DNA from: Arcicella sp.
GTDB taxonomy: Bacteria > Bacteroidota > Bacteroidia > Cytophagales > Spirosomataceae
Assembly: GCA_025354645.1 (NCBI GenBank)
Contig: JANXML010000113.1
Span: 1-34,080, forward strand
Reading direction: 5' to 3'
Length of the DNA stretch: 34,080 nucleotides
Positions 8,008-16,523 of the stretch are shown piece by piece. Position 1 is the stretch's first letter. Every line of letters starts with the position of its first letter. A model generated the notes under the pieces. The model saw only the letters and a program-made list of their open reading frames with translations, searched no databases and was not told where the DNA came from. The translations under genes and the position numbers were made by a program.

Positions 8008-8916
8008 ATGAGAAGAGAATTTTCAGATGCCATTGAAAAAATTGCCCTTGAAGACGAAAAAATCGTTTTTATCACGGGTGATTTGGGCTATAACGCACTC
8101 GAAAACTTACAAAAAAAATTAGGTAATCGTTTTATAAATGCTGGCGTGGCAGAGCAAAATATGGTTGGACTCGCCGCAGGAATGGCATACAAAGGTTTTA
8201 AAGTTTTTTGCTACTCAATTGCTCCATTTGTGGTTTATCGTTGTTGGGAACAATTCAGAAATGACGTTTGTTTGCATAATTTGCCTGTTTTTTTAGTGGG
8301 AAATGGTGGAGGATATGGCTATGGAATTATGGGAAGCACTCACCACGCCATCGAAGATTTAGCTGGACTTAGTGCATTGCAAAACGTAAAATGTTGGATT
8401 CCAGCTTTTGCCGATGAGGTTGAACCTTTTTTAAATCAAATAGTGGCAGATGGTCGTCCTGCCTACTTGCGTTTAGGTGCTGGTAAACAGACTCCTGCAA
8501 ACGAAGGAGAATTTGGTAGCTTGAAATTGGTCATAAAATCCGAAAAGCCAAAAGGCTCAATCGTTGCTCTGGGACCTGTGGCTAACAACGTAGTTAGTGT
8601 TTTGCAACAAGGAAAATTTACTAACAAATTCAATTTATATACCGCTCAAAATGTTCCATTAACGATTGATTCAGCAGGATTTAATTTATTGCAAGCAACT
8701 GATAATCTGTTGGTTATTGAAGAGCATGTGAGTATTGGCGGTTTGGCTCAACAACTTTCTGTTCAATTGATGGAACAAGGAATATCATTTAAAAAATTTA
8801 TAAGTTTACGTGCGGAAGGTTATCCAGATGGAACGTATGGTGATCAAAATTTTCATCAAACACAGTCTGGTTTAGATGTAATTAATATTGCGGAAAAATT
8901 GAGACTTTTTTTATAA
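8008..8916 (+). CDS. Transketolase, C-terminal (pyrimidine-binding) half
   Basis: The protein is 302 aa when started at the ATG at 8008 (MRREFSDAIEK), which matches the usual start of this half. An in-frame ATG at 7966 would add 14 hydrophobic residues translated from the inverted repeat. It carries GDLGYNALE, INAGVAEQNMVGLAAG with the Glu (E49) that activates the thiamine aminopyrimidine ring, the aromatic FCYSIAPFVVYRCWEQ segment, GSTHHAIEDLA, and a C-terminal transketolase domain (about 180-302) ending in the EGYPDGTYGDQ region. It pairs with the N half at 5070 to form an active cytoplasmic enzyme, probably a heterotetramer as is usual for split transketolases. The stop is 10 bases before the next reading frame, so all belong to one operon. 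Confidence 0.92.
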   Translation: MRREFSDAIEKIALEDEKIVFITGDLGYNALENLQKKLGNRFINAGVAEQNMVGLAAGMAYKGFKVFCYSIAPFVVYRCWEQFRNDVCLHNLPVFLVGNGGGYGYGIMGSTHHAIEDLAGLSALQNVKCWIPAFADEVEPFLNQIVADGRPAYLRLGAGKQTPANEGEFGSLKLVIKSEKPKGSIVALGPVANNVVSVLQQGKFTNKFNLYTAQNVPLTIDSAGFNLLQATDNLLVIEEHVSIGGLAQQLSVQLMEQGISFKKFISLRAEGYPDGTYGDQNFHQTQSGLDVINIAEKLRLFL

Positions 8917-8926
8917 TCCTTATCTC

Positions 8927-10588
8927 TTGAAATCATCACTTTCTAAAAATATACTTTGGGCTATGCTGGTTTTTCTTCCAGTAGGTTTTTATTTCTACTT
9001 TCTTTCTGAATACGCTATAAATATTCCGAAGTGGGATGACCATGCCCTCAAAGCATTTATTGTTGAATTTCAAAATGCCAATGGGTTTATTCCAAAACTA
9101 CAAACCTTTTTCAAACAACATAATGAGCATAGGATTGCCTTTGACAGGTTTTTTACTTTAATCGTATTTTGGATTCATGATAGCATTGAATATCGTTGGT
9201 TGATGTGGATTGGGAATTTTACACTTTTGGGAGTATTATTAATTTTCTATAAAATTTTCAAAAAACAAAAATTATCTATTGCCTATTTTGTCCCAATCCC
9301 GTTCATATTATTTCAATTACAACTTTGGGAAAATACATTTTGGGGAATGGCATCAATGCAAAACTTTGGAATAATATTCTTCATATTTTTACTGATTTAT
9401 TTGATTTCCTCAGAGAAAAAGACTCATTTTTATTCAGCTCTTTTGGTTGCTCTTTTTGCTACGTACACAAGTGGCAATGGCATAACAATTTTTCCAGTAT
9501 GCTTATTTTTATTAGTCCTACAACGCAGATTTAAAGATGTTTTTGTATTTAGTTCAATATCGATAATCTTGGTATTTTTATATTTTTACCACTATAAATT
9601 TCCTGAGAATAATCCCTCATTAGATGGAATTGGAATTAGGAAAATAGCGACGGGGTTCTTCATGTTTTTAGGTTCAGTATTAGATTTAATCCCTAACGCT
9701 TCTCAAAGCCAAAAATTAACGATTTTAGGTGGTGCTATATTTTTAATAACTGGTTTGATTATAGCTATTTATCTAATTTTTAATAGTAAATTATTTAAAA
9801 AGCAACGAAATCTAAATCATACAGAATTATTTATTGTAGGATCTCTAATGTTTTTAATTGGTACTTCAATAGTAGTAACCTTGACAAGAATAAGTTATGG
9901 CGAAGCTGGATTATTGACAAGTCGATATAAGATTTATTCTATTTTATTATTAATTACTTTTTATATCGCCTTTATATCAAAAATCCATACTAATGACAGT
10001 AATTGGTTACCATTGACCTTAATTTTCATGGCAATTTGTTTCAATTTTGTCGCAAATTATACCAATTTTAAAGAAGTAGTAAATTTCAGAAATCAACTGA
10101 TTTCATTCGGCAATAATTGGAAATTAGATAAAAATATAGTTTCGGTAAAACCTACAATTAACTTGTATGAATCTCCTAAACTGGGAATTGAAAGTAATCT
10201 CCAAGAAATAGAATCACCAATTAAAAATGCTCCAATTTGGAATGATAGTATATTCAAATATGTAAATTCTGATGGTATTTTAATCCAAAATGAAAAATTT
10301 TCATTACCAACCATTAAAGGGGATAATATTTCATTAATTGTACAATCGAATAAAAGGACTTATTTAATGCCAGTAGAATTTATGAGAAACTCTTTAAAAG
10401 CATTTGTGAGAACGGGTAAATATTGGCGAAGTGGATTTGTTGGAGTTTTAAATAATAAAGAATTTGATAATGGATCTTATCAATTAGGCATATTGATTAA
10501 AAATAGGAATGTGATTAAAAGATATTACTTAAATGACTCATTATTGGTCAATAATCTTAATTCTAAACCTATAAAAACAAATTGGTAG
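8927..10588 (+). CDS. Polytopic membrane protein with C-terminal soluble domain, function unknown
   Basis: This is a 553-aa protein with roughly ten hydrophobic segments between residues 10 and 390 and a hydrophilic tail (about 400-553) likely to lie outside the cytoplasm. The likely start is TTG at 8927; an ATG at 8963 would cut into the first membrane helix. After helix 1 comes a conserved-looking loop with PKWDDHALKAF and KQHNEHRIAFDR, a kind of acidic/His loop often seen in sugar-handling membrane enzymes. In an operon with a GT2, an acyltransferase and UGM and with no other Wzy or Wzx candidate in sight, it could be a polymerase or a GT-C-like transferase. No family can be named with confidence. 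Confidence 0.75.
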   Translation: MKSSLSKNILWAMLVFLPVGFYFYFLSEYAINIPKWDDHALKAFIVEFQNANGFIPKLQTFFKQHNEHRIAFDRFFTLIVFWIHDSIEYRWLMWIGNFTLLGVLLIFYKIFKKQKLSIAYFVPIPFILFQLQLWENTFWGMASMQNFGIIFFIFLLIYLISSEKKTHFYSALLVALFATYTSGNGITIFPVCLFLLVLQRRFKDVFVFSSISIILVFLYFYHYKFPENNPSLDGIGIRKIATGFFMFLGSVLDLIPNASQSQKLTILGGAIFLITGLIIAIYLIFNSKLFKKQRNLNHTELFIVGSLMFLIGTSIVVTLTRISYGEAGLLTSRYKIYSILLLITFYIAFISKIHTNDSNWLPLTLIFMAICFNFVANYTNFKEVVNFRNQLISFGNNWKLDKNIVSVKPTINLYESPKLGIESNLQEIESPIKNAPIWNDSIFKYVNSDGILIQNEKFSLPTIKGDNISLIVQSNKRTYLMPVEFMRNSLKAFVRTGKYWRSGFVGVLNNKEFDNGSYQLGILIKNRNVIKRYYLNDSLLVNNLNSKPIKTNW

Positions 10589-10594
10589 TTTTTT

Positions 10595-11707
10595 ATGAAA
10601 CAAGAAACATATTTTTCACAACTTGATGGTATCCGATTTATTGCGGTTGGTTTAGTATTGCTCGACCATTGGTTGGCTGAAAGTAATGTCTATCCCTTGG
10701 GTACTTTAGGTGTAACAATGTTTTTTGTTTTGAGTGGTTTTTTGATTACTCGAATATTGATTCAAAGTAAATTGAAAGACGATAAAATAGTGAGAAGTCA
10801 TTGGTTTTCAGTAAAACAATTTATCATTAGGCGTTCAATTCGTATTTTTCCTATCTATTTTCTGGCAATTTTTGTTTTGTATTTACTGGATGTACTGCCC
10901 GTAAGAGAAACTATTTTGTGGTGTTTGACTTATACAACTAACCTTTATATCGCCATTAAACAGCATTGGATGGGTACAATTGACCATCTTTGGTCATTAG
11001 CGGTTGAGGAGCAATACTACTTGGTTTTCCCTTATTTAATTTTGTTTTTGCCTACAAATAGTTACAAGAGAACGCTGATAAGCATGATAATTTTATCGGT
11101 ATTATTAAGATTATTTCTTTTTTTTAATGGTAGTCCTTGGATGGTTCAATACGTTTTAATGCCTACTTGCTTAGATAGTTTTGGAATCGGCGGACTTCTG
11201 GCATACTTTTTTAGTTTTCAAAAAGAGACGTTTTTTAAAGAATTGACAACAATAAAATATTTGATTGCAAGTTTTTCAATGCTTATCATATTTTTGTTTT
11301 TTTCGAGACAATATCAAATTACTTCAAATCAAGTTCATCATTTTGGAAATTTAGTAATTGAAAGATTGATTGGTTCTATTTTTTGTTTTTTTCTTATTGC
11401 AAAAGCCGTAAATGGATATGAAGGAATAATGAAATGGTTTCTTGAAAATCCTTTGGTAAGTTATTTCGGAAGGATAAGTTACGGTTTGTACCTTTATCAC
11501 AATTTTGTTTTTAACTTTTTTCATACTCCCCAAACGAGTTTTGTATTGAGAGGTTTGCATAAAATTCAGCGGATTTTACCTTCAATGACTCAAAATTCTA
11601 TCTTTGAACTTTTATATTATTTCGGAATTACAGTTTTTATTGCAACGATTTCTTGGTATTTAATTGAAAAACCAGTTAATAATCTCAAAAAATACTTTAC
11701 CTATTAA
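10595..11707 (+). CDS. Acyltransferase family 3 (OafA/YrhL-type) membrane protein
   Basis: This is a 370-aa integral membrane O-acyltransferase. The N-terminus has the family signature QLDGIRFIAVGLVLLDHW with the likely catalytic His (H25), then GVTMFFVLSGFLITRIL and an SLAVEEQYYLVFP motif near residue 140. About ten membrane helices follow. It ends shortly after a final TISWYLIEKP segment, so it lacks the C-terminal SGNH domain of the longer members. Members of this family move acyl groups, commonly acetyl, onto surface sugars such as O-antigen. It starts six bases after the previous gene and closes the first part of the polysaccharide operon. The target sugar cannot be read from the sequence. 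Confidence 0.9.
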   Translation: MKQETYFSQLDGIRFIAVGLVLLDHWLAESNVYPLGTLGVTMFFVLSGFLITRILIQSKLKDDKIVRSHWFSVKQFIIRRSIRIFPIYFLAIFVLYLLDVLPVRETILWCLTYTTNLYIAIKQHWMGTIDHLWSLAVEEQYYLVFPYLILFLPTNSYKRTLISMIILSVLLRLFLFFNGSPWMVQYVLMPTCLDSFGIGGLLAYFFSFQKETFFKELTTIKYLIASFSMLIIFLFFSRQYQITSNQVHHFGNLVIERLIGSIFCFFLIAKAVNGYEGIMKWFLENPLVSYFGRISYGLYLYHNFVFNFFHTPQTSFVLRGLHKIQRILPSMTQNSIFELLYYFGITVFIATISWYLIEKPVNNLKKYFTY

Positions 11708-11744
11708 CCTCTTGATAAAAAGACAGCGAAGTTTAATGTAGATT

Positions 11745-11776
11745 TTCGTTATTATAAACCTAATTTGGTATTTTTG
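11745..11776 (+). promoter_or_regulatory. Candidate Bacteroidota promoter before GT2 gene
   Basis: TATTTTTG at 11769-11776 matches TAnnTTTG exactly. A weak -33 candidate (TTCG at 11745-11748) stands 20 bases upstream. The start of transcription would fall about 25 bases before the ATG at 11809. The 100-base gap to the preceding gene agrees with a separate transcription start here. Confidence 0.4.
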
Positions 11777-11808
11777 TAAAATAATTTTCGCTTCCAACAA
11801 CCCTTTTA

Positions 11809-12549
11809 ATGAGTATTAAATTAGCAATCGTTATGCCAGCCTACAATGAGTCAGCGTGCATGGCAGACGTAGTAAAGATTTGGTCAGACCTTTTAGACAC
11901 TGAATTTGCAGGAGAAAATACCCGACTTATTGTAGTAAACGATGGGTCAAAAGACAATACAGGTAATATTCTTGATTCTTTAAAACCGCTTTATCCAAAA
12001 CTTGAAGTTGTGCATCAAGTTAATGGTGGACACGGAAATGCAGTTGTTCATGCCTATAGAAAAGCGGTTGAATTAGAGGCTGAATACATTTTTCAAACTG
12101 ATTCGGATGACCAATTTATTCCAGAAGATGTTAAAAAACTTTGGGATAAAAGAAATCAATCAGATTTCATTTTGGGTTACCGACAAGTTAGACACGATGA
12201 TATATTTAGACTATTGATTACCAGAATATTACGGTATAGTATGTTTTTAGTTTATGGTACTTTTATCATGGATTCAAACATTCCTTTTCGATTAATAAAA
12301 GGTAGCTTTTTGAAAAAATTGCTATCACAATTGCCAAGTCCTGTACCGTTTGCTCCTAATATTTTCTTGGCAATTATGGCTAAAAAATCAGGGCAAGAAT
12401 TATTTAATATTCCAATTATACACAAGGAAAGAGCAACTGGTGAGGTTTCAATTCAAAAAATGAAATTATTAAAAGTATGTTGGCAATCGTTTAAAGAATT
12501 ATTGAATTTCAGAGTAGAATTAAACAATAAGATTAAAAATTTAAAATAG
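11809..12549 (+). CDS. GT2 family glycosyltransferase (DPM1-like, soluble)
   Basis: This 246-aa enzyme has the GT-A fold: IVMPAYNESA (8-17), VVNDGSKDNTG, HQVNGGHGNAV, and a QTDSDDQF segment with the Asp-rich metal/NDP-sugar motif around residue 100. It resembles dolichyl-phosphate-mannose synthase-like transferases but has no clear C-terminal membrane helices; a moderately hydrophobic stretch (about 140-160) may touch the membrane. It should add one sugar to a lipid carrier or a growing glycan in the cytoplasm. It has its own candidate promoter and is followed by an inverted-repeat spacer and then by the UDP-galactopyranose mutase gene. The donor sugar is unknown. Confidence 0.88.
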   Translation: MSIKLAIVMPAYNESACMADVVKIWSDLLDTEFAGENTRLIVVNDGSKDNTGNILDSLKPLYPKLEVVHQVNGGHGNAVVHAYRKAVELEAEYIFQTDSDDQFIPEDVKKLWDKRNQSDFILGYRQVRHDDIFRLLITRILRYSMFLVYGTFIMDSNIPFRLIKGSFLKKLLSQLPSPVPFAPNIFLAIMAKKSGQELFNIPIIHKERATGEVSIQKMKLLKVCWQSFKELLNFRVELNNKIKNLK

Positions 12550-12557
12550 GTTAGTAG

Positions 12558-12683
12558 GTATGAGGTCTTAGGTATGAGATTGTAGGTATTAAATAGTGAG
12601 TCATTAAATTGCTAATTATGCCTTTAAAAGAATCAACGGTTAAAATTCCTGTATTTTACAACCTCATACTTCATACCTCATAC
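12558..12683. repeat. Intergenic inverted repeat, 21-bp arms, AGGTATGAG-type
   Basis: The left arm (12558-12578, GTATGAGGTCTTAGGTATGA plus G) and the right arm (12663-12683) are reverse complements at 18 of 21 positions, with 84 bases between them. Both arms contain two or three copies of a TATGAGG-like unit. The element occupies nearly the whole gap between the GT2 and glf genes. It shares its unit and its post-stop/pre-start layout with the element at 2786-2880. Confidence 0.75.
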
Positions 12684-12704
12684 TTTATACCTGAAACCTA
12701 AAAC

Positions 12705-13808
12705 ATGAAACAATATGATTATTTAATTGTGGGGGCTGGACTTTTTGGTTCAGTATTCGCACATGAAGCTACAAAAAAAGGAAAAAGATGTTTAGTCATT
12801 GACCGAAGAAATCACACAGGCGGAAACATTTTTTCTGAAGAAGTTGAAGGTATCAATGTTCACAAATACGGGGCACACATCTTTCATACGAACGACAAAG
12901 GCATTTGGGATTATGTAAATTCATTCGTTGAATTTAATCGTTACACCAATTCACCCGTTGCAAATTTTGAAGGCGAATTATTTAATTTACCTTTTAATAT
13001 GAATACTTTTTATCAACTTTGGAAAGTTAAAACGCCCGAGGAAGCACAAGCTAAAATTAATGAACAAGTTGCTGCATCTGGTATAACTGACCCGCAAAAT
13101 TTAGAAGAACAAGCCATTTCATTAGTTGGAACCGATATTTATGAAAAATTGATAAAGGGCTATACTGAAAAACAATGGGGACGAAAGGCAACTGAATTAC
13201 CCGCTTTTATTATCAAGCGTTTGCCTTTAAGATTTACTTTTGATAATAACTATTTTAACGATAAATATCAAGGAATTCCGATTGGAGGATATAATAAATT
13301 GACAAAGGGTTTATTAAAAGATATCGAAGTTAGAACTGATGTCGATTTCTTTGAAAATAAAGAAGAATTGATGAAATTAGCCGATAAAACTGTTTTCACT
13401 GGTAATATTGACGAATTTTATGAATATCAATTTGGAAAATTAGAATATAGAAGTCTCAAATTTGAACATGAAACTTTAAATCAAGAAAATTTTCAAGGAA
13501 ACGCCGTTGTGAATTATACAGAAGCTGACATTCCATACACACGCATACTTGAACATAAACATTTTGAATTTGGAAAACAGCCAAAGACCGTTGTAACCAA
13601 AGAATATCCTTGTGAATGGACCGCTGGAATGGAGGCTTACTATCCTGTAAATGATGATAAAAACAACGAATTATTTAAAAAATATCGTGATTTATCTCGA
13701 CAAGAAGAGAATATAATTTTTGGTGGTCGTTTGGCTGAATATAAATATTATGATATGCACCAAGTTATTGGATCAGCTTTGGTAACTTCTAATAAAGAAT
13801 TACAATAA
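12705..13808 (+). CDS. glf: UDP-galactopyranose mutase
   Basis: This flavoenzyme converts UDP-galactopyranose to UDP-galactofuranose, the donor for galactofuranose in surface glycans. The 367-aa length is normal for bacterial Glf. The N-terminal FAD-binding site reads LIVGAGLFGSVFAHEA (residues 7-22), then VIDRRNHTGGN and the hallmark YGAHIFHTN (55-63). The middle has KGYTEKQWG, RLPLRFTFDNNYFNDKYQGIPIGGY and FTGNIDEFY. The C-terminus has the GGRLAEYKYYDMHQVIG FAD-contact region. All expected regions are present. Its presence implies galactofuranose in the product of this locus, although a galactofuranosyltransferase is not identified with certainty. It is cytoplasmic. Confidence 0.96.
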   Translation: MKQYDYLIVGAGLFGSVFAHEATKKGKRCLVIDRRNHTGGNIFSEEVEGINVHKYGAHIFHTNDKGIWDYVNSFVEFNRYTNSPVANFEGELFNLPFNMNTFYQLWKVKTPEEAQAKINEQVAASGITDPQNLEEQAISLVGTDIYEKLIKGYTEKQWGRKATELPAFIIKRLPLRFTFDNNYFNDKYQGIPIGGYNKLTKGLLKDIEVRTDVDFFENKEELMKLADKTVFTGNIDEFYEYQFGKLEYRSLKFEHETLNQENFQGNAVVNYTEADIPYTRILEHKHFEFGKQPKTVVTKEYPCEWTAGMEAYYPVNDDKNNELFKKYRDLSRQEENIIFGGRLAEYKYYDMHQVIGSALVTSNKELQ

Positions 13809-13816
13809 TATTTTTG
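13809..13816 (+). promoter_or_regulatory. Possible -7 element TATTTTTG before the 880-aa gene
   Basis: TATTTTTG is an exact TAnnTTTG match starting at the first base after the glf stop codon. No good -33 box is seen. If used, the transcript would begin with the inverted repeat at 13818-13860. Confidence 0.25.
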
Positions 13817-13817
13817 G

Positions 13818-13860
13818 GTTGTTGACTTTAAAGATTTACCTCATCTTCATGGTCAACAAC
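13818..13860 (+). repeat. 9-bp perfect inverted repeat in 5' leader
   Basis: GTTGTTGAC (13818-13826) and GTCAACAAC (13852-13860) are perfect reverse complements with a 25-base gap, and G-T pairs could extend the stem on both sides. The right arm ends 19 bases before the ATG at 13880. It may be a weak terminator of glf or a leader hairpin of the next gene. No clear T-run follows. Confidence 0.55.
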
Positions 13861-13879
13861 TTTAATCCTTCCTGATTTT

Positions 13880-16522
13880 ATGATAAAACAAAAACTACTT
13901 TTACTGGCATTTGCTATTTTGGGAATTGGTGGTTTTATTTATTATAAACAAGCAACTTCAACCACAAATCGAATTATTGACTTTATTCCTGATAATACGC
14001 TCATTTTATTAGAAACAAACGAGATTTCTACTGTTAAAAATTCTGTAATTCCTCGAATACCTCTCCTAACAAATGCTTCTTCTCAATATCAAGTTTTAAA
14101 ATCGATTGGGCTTTCTCAAAAAGATATTGACCTTCTTATTTTAAAAAAAACACTCTATTTTGCTTTATTACCAAAAGGAAAGGACGATCTCGCTTTTGTG
14201 AATTATCTGCCTTTAACGACTGACAATGAAGACTTTATAGAAAAATTAAATAATCTTTCCCAAAATAATACAGGTAAGCGAATCATTCCACATACTACAA
14301 AGGGATATAAAGTTTTAGAAGTAGTGGATGAACAAGCTAAATCTCTTTTTGCATATATTATTCAAGATAATTTTTTGATTTTTAGCCAATCAAATTTAGC
14401 TTTGGAAGAATCCATTTTGCACGCTCAAAGTAATTGGATTAAAACATTAAAACTTAATAAAGCGGAATCTAAATCTGATAAAGTTTTTAACAAAACACAT
14501 TTTAATCAAGCCTCTATAAATAGTTTTTTAAAAGGAATTTCGGTTAATAATTCAATAAATTTCTCATCAATTTTTCCGCAAACGCTTGAATGGTTAAAGC
14601 CAAGTAGTAATTCAATTGAAGCAATCAGTACGCCTTCACATTCAAATCTATTTGATGGACAAAAATCGTTAAGTATTCAAGGCTTGAATATGATTCCAAA
14701 TTCAAGTTCCTATTCTTTAATTATGTCCTTTTCAAATAGTGAAAAATTGACTAAACAAATACAGAAAAATTTAGAGAATGACAAAAAAATAAATACCTTA
14801 CGAGAAAAGGTTAATAATAAATTTGATGTAGAATTTAAGAAAATTGATGAAAAAATAACGGATGAAGTGATACTTTGTAATTTTGATTACTCCTATCAAA
14901 TTCAGCAAAATAAGGTTTTGATAATTAAGCAAAAAGGACTTTTGAACCCTTTGAAGGTAATTTCAAGTAACGTTGCTTCTAAAAGTGAAGATGATGTTTT
15001 CAGTGTTCAATATGGTAGTTTCCTGGTTACATTGTTAGGAATTAAAGAATTTCCGATGATGCTTTTTGGTGAAATTTATAGTGGATTTGAGGAATGTTAT
15101 TTTACTGAATATAATGATTATGTAATCATAGCAAGCAATTTATCCACAATGCAAGATTATTTAATTTCGATCAGTAAAGGCGAAGTTTGGAGTAATTCTC
15201 CTAAAAATAAAAAGATTTTATCATACTGTTTACCAGCAAATTTGACACTTATCACTGAAAATTCCAGAGCATTATCAGGCTTACAAAATATACTAAATAC
15301 CAAATGGGCTGAAAAAATAAATATTAACAAAAATGCTCTTTCAGGTATTCAAGCCGAGATTTTACAAATAAGTGCAACTGATGAAAGATTAGTTCTACTG
15401 AAAAATATAGAGGTAAATAAAACAACTCAAAAAATAAGTAATAAGTGGTTTAAATTAGGAGGTTTAAACATTGTGAGTGTCTCGAAACCATTATACCTAA
15501 TAAATCCTCTCAATAAAAATCCTCAAATTTTAGTTCAAAGTGCCGACTACAAACTAATTTTATTTGAAAATGGGAAAAAAGTATGGAGTCATCAATTAAG
15601 TAATAATTTGGTAGGAAACATTAAAAGTATTAAATATTCGAAAGTTTCATCACAAGAACTGATTGCCGTCACAAAATCAAAAATATTTATTTTAATAAGA
15701 TCAGAAAAAGGTTTTGATGTAATCGAAAGCAAACCTTTCAAAGGATTTAATCTCGATAATTTTAATATTTTTGAAAATGAAGTTGATAAAGATATAAATT
15801 TAACATTAGTTTCGGGTGAAGGTGTTTCATTTAAACTTAACAAAGAAACTTTAATATTATCTTCAATAACTACTCCACAAAACAGTGGTCAGATTCTTAC
15901 TCCAATGCCAAATATCATTCAAAAAGGCATTGAATTTGTATTAATGATGAATAGTAATGGGAAACTTATTCTTCAAAATGCAAAAGGTAAAATAGTGCCA
16001 AATTTTCCTATAAATATTAACGGAAATTTTTCAACTCCACCATTTTTAGAAAGAGAAAATAAAAATGTTGTTATCAGGGTGATTAGCCAACAAGGAGATT
16101 TATTTAAAATTAGCTTAGAAGGTAAAATTCTTGAAAAAAGACAATTATACCGACCAATTAATGAAGTGAAATTTTCGATGGCATCCGATGATCGGAACAC
16201 CGATTGGGTTTTGATGAGAACCGATGGAAAAGAGGTAATTGTTTTAGATAAAAATGAAAAAGAGTTATTTGTAATAAAGGGACTAAATTACGGTAAGAAA
16301 GTTTTAGGATATTATAATTTAGGAATTGCAGGCAAATATTTTTCAGTTAATAATGGATACGAAAACTACCATTTCTATGATGAAAATGGAGACGCTATTG
16401 GGCAAATTCCAATTGAATCTAATTTCAAGCCAATTCTATCATACTCAGACTCTTATAAAAAAATTATCATGAATATTACCAAACCAAGTAGCATCGAAAC
16501 TTGGTCAGTTAAGATACGCTAA
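13880..16522 (+). CDS. Large membrane-anchored protein with propeller-like C-terminal half, function unknown
   Basis: This is an 880-aa protein that I do not recognise. A single N-terminal hydrophobic segment (about 5-22, LLLLAFAILGIGGFIYY) acts as a signal anchor, so the rest is probably periplasmic. The first half (about 30-500) has the IIDFIPDNTLILLETNE opening seen in some proteins with DUF3352-like domains, but this is only a suggestion. The second half (about 520-880) has repeated short beta motifs such as LVQSADYKLILFENGKKVW, LMMNSNGKLILQNAKGKIVPNFP, LMRTDGKEVIVLDKNEKEL and YHFYDENGDAIGQIP. These resemble blades of a PQQ/quinoprotein-like propeller. It lies one base before an MBOAT gene, so it may help assemble or export the acylated glycan. 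Confidence 0.8.
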   Translation: MIKQKLLLLAFAILGIGGFIYYKQATSTTNRIIDFIPDNTLILLETNEISTVKNSVIPRIPLLTNASSQYQVLKSIGLSQKDIDLLILKKTLYFALLPKGKDDLAFVNYLPLTTDNEDFIEKLNNLSQNNTGKRIIPHTTKGYKVLEVVDEQAKSLFAYIIQDNFLIFSQSNLALEESILHAQSNWIKTLKLNKAESKSDKVFNKTHFNQASINSFLKGISVNNSINFSSIFPQTLEWLKPSSNSIEAISTPSHSNLFDGQKSLSIQGLNMIPNSSSYSLIMSFSNSEKLTKQIQKNLENDKKINTLREKVNNKFDVEFKKIDEKITDEVILCNFDYSYQIQQNKVLIIKQKGLLNPLKVISSNVASKSEDDVFSVQYGSFLVTLLGIKEFPMMLFGEIYSGFEECYFTEYNDYVIIASNLSTMQDYLISISKGEVWSNSPKNKKILSYCLPANLTLITENSRALSGLQNILNTKWAEKININKNALSGIQAEILQISATDERLVLLKNIEVNKTTQKISNKWFKLGGLNIVSVSKPLYLINPLNKNPQILVQSADYKLILFENGKKVWSHQLSNNLVGNIKSIKYSKVSSQELIAVTKSKIFILIRSEKGFDVIESKPFKGFNLDNFNIFENEVDKDINLTLVSGEGVSFKLNKETLILSSITTPQNSGQILTPMPNIIQKGIEFVLMMNSNGKLILQNAKGKIVPNFPININGNFSTPPFLERENKNVVIRVISQQGDLFKISLEGKILEKRQLYRPINEVKFSMASDDRNTDWVLMRTDGKEVIVLDKNEKELFVIKGLNYGKKVLGYYNLGIAGKYFSVNNGYENYHFYDENGDAIGQIPIESNFKPILSYSDSYKKIIMNITKPSSIETWSVKIR

Positions 16523-16523
16523 T

